Below are positions 27,701 through 37,794 of a stretch of 64,000 nucleotides of DNA, one piece after another (the stretch's first letter is position 1; every line of letters begins with the position of its first letter). The stretch is from Haliclona indistincta. Taxonomy: Eukaryota; Porifera; Demospongiae; Haplosclerida; Chalinidae. Both the position numbers and the translations under genes were made by a program. The DNA is taken from assembly GCA_964017065.1 (NCBI GenBank), contig OZ024784.1, positions 2,478,598 through 2,542,597 of the forward strand, read 5' to 3'. Below the pieces are notes generated by a model. The model was not told the DNA's origin. It did not search any database and was given only the letters and a program-made list of their open reading frames with translations.

Positions 27701-30700
27701 CTTAAATGTCAGTGAAGTTGGACCGTTATAGTTGAGAGCTGGAGCAAACCTTATTCTGTCTCGACCATTTTGTTGACCTTGAAGTACAAGTGCACTAGAT
27801 GGTAGTGGATTAGTGATGTTCTGCCATAAACTGCCATTATTAACTGTATACTGCCATTGACCATTACTATTATCCACATCAACTATAGCTACTCCAAACT
27901 GATCTGTCATGTCTATATCTTCTACCAATGCTGGTAAAAACACGGACACATCTTGTCCCTGAGAAGGTCGGTCTCTCACGTCATCTTCCAATATGGGAGG
28001 TAGCACTATTGTTAGTGAAGAGTTGATCACAGGAGGATCATTTACGGGTACTATCACAACTGTGAACTCTCTAGTCTCAACACTGAATGGATCAGTAACA
28101 TTCCTAGAGATAGCAACACGAATAATCCCGTCATCAAATCCATCCGACCCATCCCATGCCACAAACGTTAGTGTAGCATTACCAATAGCATCTTTGTTAG
28201 GCACAAACCTGATGAAGTTACTATCTGATGCTGTCAACAAGAGAGCATAAGTGAGAGAAGAGTCATTACTGATGGTTTCCCAAGGAAGAGAAGGATTGGT
28301 TCTATATTGCCACTGGCCTTTATCAGACTCTACCTCAACAACAGCAATACCTCTTGTGTGACCTGGATCATCATCTTCAATTACATGGTATGCGATCGAT
28401 TGCACAGTCCATCCCGGTGTGTTGACATCGTCCTCCAGTATGAGTGGAGACATGATGGGTATGTCAGGATTGAGTCTCGGAGAGTCGTTCAGTTCAACCA
28501 TGTTCATTATGGAATAGGCTGGTTCACTCAACAACAAACCATCGCTGGCGATAAACTCAATGATTCGTGGAGTCATGTCTGGTTCGTCAGCCAGATTGTT
28601 GTACACAAGAGTCATTATCACTATTCGATACTCTGTGGTGGTGTCCAATCCTGTAATATTCAAAAGAGCGCTTGTTGTGTTGTACGTAATGTTGGGAATA
28701 AGATAAGTGAACTCGACGACCTTGTTAAGATCATTCATGTTTCTCTCGAGCACCTCCTGCAAGGTCACAGTATCAACAGAGAGAGATTCGTTGACTCCGT
28801 CGAGAGGATTGAGTATCTGCACTGTCACATACGCTAGTGTAACATTGTCTATATCATGGATGGTGGTGCGTGGGTCAGTAACAGGCACAGGTCCTTCTTC
28901 TTCTCTGAAAGTAAAGGTGCCGTTAATTCCAAAGGTGTCACCATTAACATCAATGTAAGGGCGGTTGTTGACGCTTGTGAAAGAGAGCCGTGTTACTGCT
29001 GGAGAGCTTTCTTTCATACCATCGGACACAAAGAAAACTATCTGCCTTTCTCGATCATCAGGATTACCAGGGTAAGCGTAGTTGTTGTGATAGGTCACAG
29101 TGGCGAGCACTTGAGCATACGCTTGGACAGTGTCGTTTCCTGTGAGGTGTAGAGTGAAATTAGCATAATTTGCATTGATATTAGTGCCAGTTGTGTTAGC
29201 TGAGAGAGTCTCATTGATCGTGTCTGGAGCTTCGTGCAGCTCAATCCTTGCATACTGCAGGTAAGTATTGTCAAAGTCCACCAGTCTTAAGCCGGATGAG
29301 TTGACCAAGACAAGAGGAGGATTGCCTTCAGTGTAGGCAACAAAGTTATTGATATCAGGAATGTAGTCATTCAGGTCAAGTATTGGAGCATCATTGATGA
29401 GCTGGATGGTTATGAAAGCTGTGGCGGGAATACTAGTGCTCACACCGTCAGAAACAACAAAGGTAACATTTCGTTGCTCTGGACTTGGTTCTTGTATGCT
29501 GTTGTTGTATCGCACACTTCTCAGTACTTTCTCAAACTGAGCTTTGTCTGCATCAAACCCGTACTCAGGGTCAGCAGATATGAGTATTTCAAAAGGGCAC
29601 CAACTGACCACTTCAGCTCGAAGATCAGTATTTGTTATGTCAACAAACAGCTCTTCCTTTCTAGTGACATTTGTATGCAGTCCAGCACAGTACAACTCTA
29701 GCTCTGTGCTGTTCTCTTTCCCACGAACATAGTTCTGTATTGCTGCTAATGGGAGCCGAACCTCTGATGCCTCTGGAGAGCCACTGCCACTACCAACAAG
29801 TGCATAGAGAAGAGGGACTGAGTCCCCACTGCCTGAAGCTGAGGACTCCTGATCTAGCACTGCAAGATGGCTGAAAGGAGACTCACTAAAAGAACCACCA
29901 TTGATCGTGATTGTCATGTTGATCAACCGATTGTGGTCGTGATCAATAATCACAGGGTTATCTCCCACAGCACGGATAGAAGGCAGGTCTTCAAGAAAAG
30001 TAGTGCTATAATCTGCTACAGTCTCATTGGTCAGTAGCACTACAGACACATCATTATCTGAAGGAACAGTAGCAGTCACTCTGACAGCTCTAGCACTGTA
30101 CTCATTAATGATAGACACATTTCCATAGGTAGCATCATTTCCATAAGTACCTGATCTACCTCTGGTCAGTCCAGTGTTGTCCCAACCATACACAACAAGG
30201 TATGGAGTATCGGATGCTGGTCTGGGAATGTTTCTGGTATCTAGTTCTGTAGTAAAATGAGGTTGTGGAAGAAATCGAATCCAACAGCTTGAGAGAAGAA
30301 GAGTTGCTTTTTCTGGTATTGGTAGAGCTGGTGCTACAGTGCCATAATACATGTCTCCAATGAAGTCTTGCCAGTTACTGGGTGGATTTTCACAAGTGTA
30401 TTGCCAACGACCATGCCTGTTGTCCACTTCAACTACAGCCAGACCTGTCTGTGGGTTGGCGTCCACGTCAACATAGTACCTGTTAACTTCAATAATTTGC
30501 TTGACCTGAGTCCCGTGGTTCATTACTACAGGGAAGTCCTCTGGTATATCCATTAAATGCATGCCTTCAGTAACTACAGGAGAATCATTGACTGGCTCTA
30601 TAGTTAATACAGCAGTGTTTGAATTGATGCTTAGTGAGCCAGCAGTTAAGTCAGTGATGTCAACATCAGTGCTACCAGTTGGCAAGGTTGCATACAGCAT

Positions 30701-33700
30701 AGTAACCGAAGTGATCACCACAGGTGGAGTCATGGAGCTAACTGTCAAACCTGAGCCAGATCCTGAGCTTAGGCCTAGTCCCGAGGCAGACTCAGCATCT
30801 ACTGTGACATTGCTTACTATGGTGTCATTCACAACAGCAGAGAGATCCCATGCATTATACCGAAGAGTTACCTGACCATTGAAGTCTTTGTAAGGAACAA
30901 ATCGCACTCTGTTGTCATTCTCTGGAATACTATAAAGGAGAATAACTGACTCTTCACTAACTTCATCAAAATCTTCCCAGTTTTGCCCAGCATCTGTTGA
31001 AAATTGCCATATTCCATTTTCATCCTGTGCTTCAGTTATAACAATGCCTAGTTGACTTTGTTGTTTTGGAATATCTACATCACTGGCTAACTGGAGCAGA
31101 CTGAGAACAGTGTCACCAGTTGAGTTGTAATCATCTTCCAGAATAGTTGTCATGTTTATAGGAGTCTCTGGAAGTACTGGAGCATCATTGACGGGTTGGA
31201 CTATTAGCGTGATGACTTTAAGCTCACTACTGAAAGGGTCAATCGCTGAGGTGTCACGAGCACTAAGATAGCTACCACTGGACATACCATCTGTGCCATC
31301 CCAGGCAGCAATAGTGATGGTAGTGTTACCATTGTAGTCTTGGTTGGGAAGGAACCTTATTCTGTTCCTATCAACAGCAGTAAGCACCAGAGCATAGTCA
31401 AGAGAGAGATTAGTTGGCAGCGGAATCCAGCTAGAATTGTTCACAGAGTACTCCCACCTTCCATTGGTGTAGTTAGCTGCAACAATAGCTACCCCAGGAG
31501 AAGAGCCAACATCATCATCGAGAATCAAGTAGGCAAAATCAGACATCTTGGTTCCATTGTTATCGCTATTGGGAATGTCTTCACTGATAACAGGTATCAA
31601 ATCAGGAGCAGTGCTGTTAAAGAAAGGTGAGTCATTGATCAGTACAATCTCTACTATACTGTAGAGAGGGTCACTAGTGAGTAGACCGTCACTCATGACA
31701 ATCTCAACAAGCCTTGTTGTCGGGTCAGGCTCATCGGCTAGATTGTTATACGTGAGAGTCTTGAGCACCTCCTGATACAGGTAGACACTGCTCAGCCCTG
31801 TGATGGTAAGGGTGGAAGTTACTGGGTTAAAATTCACATTGGGATGGTACTGCATGATGGTGAGAGTATTCTCTGACGAAGCCGTCATCTTGGATATATT
31901 CATGACTGCAAGAATCTCATTTTCTCCATCAAGTGCATTAGTGATGCGTACTGTAAGATACGTGAGAGTGTCGTCATCGACATCAAAAATCATTGCTGTA
32001 GAGTTTATTATAACTACAGCGCCTTCTTCTTCAATGAAGGTAGCACTTGTGTTCAGGCCTTCATTGGGAATGCCATCCAGGTAACCAAACGGTCGGTCAT
32101 TGATGGCGGTGAAGGACAGCATAGTAATGGCAGCAGGACCATAATGCTCACCATCAAAACCAACAAACGTGATGATTCTTGTGGTTGGATTTGGCTTGCC
32201 AGGGCTATGGAGTAGATTCTCGTATTGAACTCCTCCAACAACAAAGGCATAGTTCTCAAGTGTATCATTTCCATAGAGAAGCAAACTGTTGTTAGACTCA
32301 AAGTAAGTGTAGTTGATCATAGTTGAACCCAGTGAGCTGACTGATAGTGTTTCATTGATACCATCAAGAGCATTGGTAATATGAACTATGAGGGACTGGA
32401 GGTAGCTATCATCATTATCACTTATCGAGACAGCTGAGGAGTTGGCGAGGTCCACGATTTGTCTTTCTCTATAGCTCACCACGTTGGGAATACTAGGAGT
32501 GTGTTGTCGGTAGGAATTGAGAACGATAATGGGCCGGTCATTGGTGTGTTGGATAGTGATGAATGTACTGGCTAGTTCACTGGTGAATCTGCTGTTGTTA
32601 GTCTGATCCGATACAATAAACTCAACTACTCTGGAGTCTCCAACAACCTCTTCTGCGCTGTTGTAGTACTCAGCCGTCCTGAGAACTTCTCGAAAGCGTT
32701 CTATAGGCAGTGGATCCATACTCGTAATAGTTAGCACTAATCTCTGTGCAGCTGAGTCACTCTCTACTGTTTCCAACACTAGAATATCGGAAGATGAATT
32801 GATCACTCTAACTCCTTCTTCTCCAGTGTTTGAGTAGTTGTAGAGTGTGATTGTTAATGCGTATTCTGCTCTATTGAATGCTCCATCAGATAAGATAACA
32901 TTGGCTGGATCAAGGATAGCCAGTGGAGTGCTGTGCTCTTGGAAGGTCAGGTTAAAGTTTGGAGTAACAGCATTGGAGATATTCAGTGGATCAAGATCGA
33001 TAGCAATGTGATGAACTGTAAGATATGTACGAGCTTGTGGAATGTCTGTCCTAGAGAAAGCTTGACCGTCAAAGACAACAGCATCGATGTATCGGATTTT
33101 TGAAAAGTCTGGTCGAGGCAGCATATTATTGTAAACTACACTGCGAAGAACAGTCTGATAGTTCAAGGCAGAGTCTTCACCAGAGAGGTACAGTGTTGCT
33201 TCATTGGTGCTGTAGCTGTGATCAATATTGGGCTCTCTAGCTATACGCAGTGACCATCCAACCAGACTGGACCTGAATCGATATCCACGTGACATTACCA
33301 GGGTCCACCTTCCATTGGGAGATTTTCCATTCAGTGATGACAGTCTACTGTAAGGAGGAATGAGGTCAACTAGACTGAGTTTCTCAGGTATAGAGATGTT
33401 CATATCAATTGCATCAGCAATGTTTGGTAGGTAACTAAAAAGAGAGCTTGGCAGGATTAGTTCCATTATTCTCTGCTCTACCATCTCTTCCATTTCTTCT
33501 GTTTCTTCTGCTGTAGGAAGAACATTCAGACTGTCCATCATGATCGTTTCATTAGCTCCAGAACCTGAACCAGAGGCAGACATACTTGAATCATTGCTCT
33601 CTAGTGATAGAGTGGGTGGCTGAGTGGTAGCAGAAGTTGGTGTTGTCCCAGTAGTACCAGTAGTAGAGGTAGTACTAGTGGTAGGAGTTTCATCGGTAGC

Positions 33701-36700
33701 AAAGCCACTACCTGAGCCAGACATTTCAACAGAACGAACACACGCGTAATCTCTGTATTCACTAGTAGTGTTGGCTTTGTCATCAAACACGAGGTATGTA
33801 TAGTTGCCGTATCCACAGAGAGGAAAATTTCCGTCTGAAAGAAGCAGCTGTGTGCCGTCTGGATGAATGAGTTTTAGTGTGGGCAGAGTTAGGTGGTCAG
33901 CACCAAATGGCACAGCTAAATGAACATGCACAGCAACCCCAGTGATCCGTCCATCTGCATCTACCTGCTTGTAGTGGCGTTCTTCAATACTCCTGTCAAC
34001 TCCAACCATCAAAGGAGGAACAACAGGTGGACTGGCAACAATCAGATGAGGCTCCTGTGGCTGAATTACTAAACTCCAGCTGACAAGTCTTCCTGTGTCA
34101 GCAGCTAGTTCAAGATCAGTGATATGAAGGGTCCATTCGCCTCCGATGTTATCTCCCTTGAAGTTTTCCAAGTCACCATCAGGTGCAAAGAGACCTTGTG
34201 TTTGAAACTGACAAAGTCCTGGAGACTGCAGGGTTTTCGATAGGCTAACATTAGCCGATGAGTCAGAATCAAAGGTAGAGGAGAATAGGTTATCACGAGC
34301 ACATGTTTGACCACCAGGACTCAGTACTAGTAGTTCCCTTCTCCCGTCATGTTCCAACTCAATCTTTAAGTCTCCGATCCACGAGTGCCGTATGTCAACC
34401 ACTACATCAACATCTCCAACTAGTCTAGAATCATTGATCAACACAGAATGCTGTATAGTACGACGCTCTGTTCCATTCCACAACCTCCCAAATGGGTAAC
34501 TCAGATTGGTTGCTTCAACCACCACAGGTAAGCTGACTTGCTCCATACTTCTGTACGTGACCTCCAGTCTCTCTGCGGCACCATTCAGAGCATTCTGCAG
34601 TCTGAGAGTAGCATTCATAATCCCGACACTGTCCGTGTCAATAACGAACGCCTCGTCGGGTGCTGCTGCTGGCACTGGTCCTTGTTGAGGATAGAACCTG
34701 CTCACAAACGCAGCGGTGTTTCCGCTGAGACTGAGTAAAGGAGCTACATTCGTAATGGAGACAGTCAAGTTAACGTATGACTCTGCAAGTGGGTTGCTTG
34801 TCTGCCCATCATACATGCTAACAGCAATGATTCTGCTTCCTGTAGTGGGACGTCCTTTTCGATTTTCATAGCGGACATTTCTCAGAGCCTCAAGATAAAC
34901 TTCAGAAGTAGCCACACCTCTAAAGTAGAGCACAGAGGGTGTGGAAGAGGTCAACCCAGAGGTGAGTGAAGGATGAGTATAGCCACCAGTTGACAGGGTC
35001 TCATTAGAACCATCATATTGACTGGCAAAGAACACCTCCATGTGAGATATGCTCCGAGAAGAGGAGGGCAGAATGATGGCATCTGACGAAACAACTGGAA
35101 CAGAGTCATGCTCTCCCTTTACATAAGACTGCTGGTAGACATTTCCAGCTTCTACTGCTCCATTGAGATCCAGTGAAAATGCCTAAAATTAGTAATAATG
35201 CAAGCATTATTTTTTTTGTATGAACATACCTGAGGTGGTTCAGCCAGCACAGAGAACACCAAGCAGAGTGGGGTTGATGTGAAATCCTCATTATCAACTT
35301 CCAAACACACAATCACAGACTGAGCCATCATGGTGGAGGGCACACTCCACGAAAGCCTCACAAGAGCTGTAAAAGAAGAATTATATTATTTTGATAAAAA
35401 TGAATGTATAAACGTTACCTTGAACAGGAGTCTGTTCTACCAAGCTGATCGACATGCCTACTGGTAGTGGTGAGAGTGCCATTAGAGAGAGATCCTCAAC
35501 TCCGCCTTCATCCTCCAGAGTAAGCTCATGGATGATGGAAGTTCCTCTCATGACGTAGATGATGTCATTCGGTAGGACTCCGACAGAGCTAGTCACGAAG
35601 CGTGGAACACTGCTGTTTCCAACCGAATCAGACGATACTTTCAGCACTGTTTCAGCAACTGCTCGCAGTCCTGTACGAGTGTCTCTTACAGCAAGCATAG
35701 TACTGTAATCTCCTGAAGCAATGTGTGTTGTGTCCCATGTCACATGACCTGTGCTCTCTGATATAGTTAGGGTTTGAGGTGTTCCTGCTTGTGCTGAGCG
35801 ATAGTCAATGGGCACACCAAAGGAGTAGCTGAGCTGATTCTCCATTGGAGCAGCTGCACTGTAAAAGAATCCTCCATTTTTTAACCCACGTGCAAAATGA
35901 GCAATAGGTAGAACAGGGAGAACAGGAGAGCCAGCATAGGTGAGGTCTACGGCTACTGACAGTGCTAATCTGGAAACAAAAATATCACACATTATAGTCA
36001 AGTAACTGAAAACATACTAGTAGCTTACCGTGTCTTCCTGTTGTTTTTGAGTGCTTCTCTTCTACAGCAGTACTCAAACGTGGATACCCACGGCTCTCCG
36101 TAGTTGTTGGCTGATTTGTACTCGTGTATGACAGTTCCACTCACTAGTATATATCCTTCTGCAGCATTCAACAATTGTACCTACACAAGTTAACAAAATG
36201 ACACAATTATCTCAGCACAGATTGTATCATACCTCCATCATGAGAGTTTCAGCTTGTGTTTCATCTCCAAACTGCAGTGATCCTGGCATAACCACCTGAT
36301 CACCGATAGAAACATTGACATAGTACTGCCTGCTCAGAGCTAGGGTGAGAGAGAAGACAGCAGCAGTGCGGCCGTGCTCAAATGACGTCTGTCTCCACGA
36401 TAGAGTACCAGCCAGTACTGCTTCATCTGGAGAGCAATACAATACATAAATTCACATTGTAGCTACACTTGCCTTCATCATTGTCCTCCACAGTGATGTT
36501 GAACTCCGGGACAGAGCTTCCATTGTAGTTATTGTCCTGACTGGTGAGCGACATATCGAACGAGGCAGGATAGGGAGACTGCAGGTTAGCAGTGTCCTCT
36601 AATGCATAGACTACTAGATCCTGTGGTATGTTCCACTGTTCAGGCTCAAATATCATCGCTTGATGAGACAGCGAGATTTTATCTGAGAGACTTCTGAAGG

Positions 36701-37505
36701 CAATCACAACTCTCTCTTTGGGCATGTTAGGCAAGGTGACCTCGTACACTGCCCAGCGACCCTCTGGTATGTTGGCTGGGTATGGGTACGACTCCTTGCG
36801 AACCACTATCACACCAGCTAAAGAAGAGTAAGAGTGAGTGAGTGAGTGAGTGAGCATGCAAAGTGATCGAAACTTACGATTATCTGTGTCGGTCACTAAT
36901 AATGTGAGACTTCCATTAGCATTGAGAGATGTGTCATTGCTAAATGAAGTAATGTCTAGAGTTCCACCATACGGTGACTCTAGGATCATGCTGTCGTCTA
37001 CTCCCATGATAAAAATTTCTCGACTGATGTTCCAGTTGCTGGCATTGAAGAGCAGCTGGGAGGTTAGTGTACTGTGGAGTAGAATGAATCAAACAATGCC
37101 ATACTCTGGAGATTGATGTACTGACCTGATGTAGTTTCCAACAGTCTGCAGTTGTAGTGTAACATCACTGGGTGGAGGTCCATCCATTTCCACTGTGTAC
37201 ACCGCTTTCCCGCCCTCCGGGATCGAAAACGGCTCAGATCGCTTTTTGAAGCGAAACGTCTTGAAGAGAAAAGGAGCTTCAGTCGTCGTTTCAGGTACAT
37301 ATCCACTAGCACTCCCTGAGCCACTCGCCGCCACGTCCACCACGTTTGCTGCAAGGAAAGAAAGGGGTTATGTAAACAAATTCAAGAAGCCATGCAAATT
37401 CGTCGGAGGCGTGGCTGGGGACTTACTGCTGCTTGTTGTGCTTGAGAAGCAGAAGATCAGCAGTAGAAGCAGCAGGATCCTCAGTAGGCGGAGTGCACCC
37501 GCCAT
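15723..37505 (-). CDS. Giant single-pass cell-surface protein with cadherin-like repeats (about 7,090 residues)
   Basis: Ten exons (37427-37505, 37126-37348, 36878-37071, 36473-36817, 36233-36426, 36029-36180, 35419-35969, 35230-35366, 16595-35182, 15723-16532) sum to exactly 7,091 codons. Domains in order: a signal peptide rich in Leu (residues 1-26); Calx-beta-like modules (FEPEQWNIPQDLVVYA); an Ig/cadherin-like module; P-domain-like segments of the proprotein-convertase type (about residues 865-1010: DIRHSWIGDLKIELEHDG, NIGGEWTLHITDLE); then dozens of cadherin-like beta-sandwich repeats ending in NDxPxL and SDG motifs; a run of DED-starting cadherin-like domains; and two juxtamembrane domains (VVAHDPNCRHN). 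The TM helix is near residue 6665 (WVLIAVVLLIIITGVFIFLYF), followed by a basic stop-transfer and a roughly 400-residue Pro/Ser cytoplasmic tail. N-glycosylation sites are very frequent, and six SG-rich linkers could carry glycosaminoglycan. Probable role: adhesion or extracellular matrix receptor (inference). One intron (36427-36472) has a GC donor. I know no named orthologue. Confidence 0.88.
24000..32600 (-). repeat. Three tandem copies of a roughly 1,000-residue multi-domain super-repeat
   Basis: Within the giant exon the same series of domains recurs with a spacing of about 2.8-3.1 kb. Marker 1: VVSYRE, FVAYTEG and FVNYTEG at about 32480, 29330 and 26550. Marker 2: FTAINDRP, FTSVNNRP and FTAVNNKP at about 32095, 28965 and 26190. 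Marker 3: GMHLMDI, GMTLTPI and GLSLTAI at about 30560, 27560 and 24510. Each unit ends with a long module of the form YGWDNTG/RGWDATE/RGWDNTG. Boundaries are approximate. Confidence 0.8.
25281..25352 (-). repeat. 24-bp in-frame coding tandem repeat (GSGDMTPI)
   Basis: Three adjacent 24-base units (25281-25304, 25305-25328, 25329-25352), the third with a few changes, plus a decayed partial unit. They encode GSGDMTPI repeats inside a Ser-Gly-rich linker of the giant protein that lies in only one of the three super-repeat copies. A repeat of this kind is expected to vary in length between individuals. Confidence 0.9.
36832..36854. repeat. (GAGT)n microsatellite in a 60-base intron
   Basis: About five to six GAGT units occupy much of the small intron 36818-36877 of the giant gene, close to its 3' splice site. 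On the coding strand this is a CTCA repeat next to the acceptor. Confidence 0.85.
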
Positions 37506-37728
37506 GCCGTGCGATCTCGGTTCATTCATAGTGCCTGCTACTAGCTTTGTGGTTGCACTGCGGCGTCAGATCAATAGCATCCTGTTCACAGTCTTGTGTC
37601 ACTTTTAGTCGGCCTCAATTTTGTTGCGCGAACCGTAAACTTGCTAATAAGTGTTCTGGATAGCTGTAGCGGGCGTTTTCTATAGCCTGAGGGTTTTAGC
37701 GCGTGTTTATTTGTTTGGGCATGTGGTT

Positions 37729-37742
37729 GTTGCTATGGCAAC
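37729..37742 (+). promoter_or_regulatory. RFX X-box in a divergent promoter
   Basis: GTTGCTATGGCAAC fits the X-box consensus GTHNYYATRRNAAC at every position and differs by one base from the perfect palindrome GTTGCCATGGCAAC. It lies 53 bases before the likely ATG at 37795 of the coiled-coil gene and 224 bases from the start of the giant gene on the other strand. X-boxes bind RFX factors that drive ciliary genes. The ATG inside the motif (37735) is in frame with 37795, but the location suggests it is promoter rather than coding sequence. Confidence 0.75.
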
Positions 37743-37794
37743 ACGTGCCACGCCTGGGCGGATCTCGTTTCTGCATGCACCAGTAGTCGACAAG

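Noticed and set aside
37735..37794. Upstream in-frame ATG for the coiled-coil gene
   Set aside because: This ATG lies inside the X-box. Transcription normally starts downstream of an X-box, so the next ATG at 37795 is preferred.
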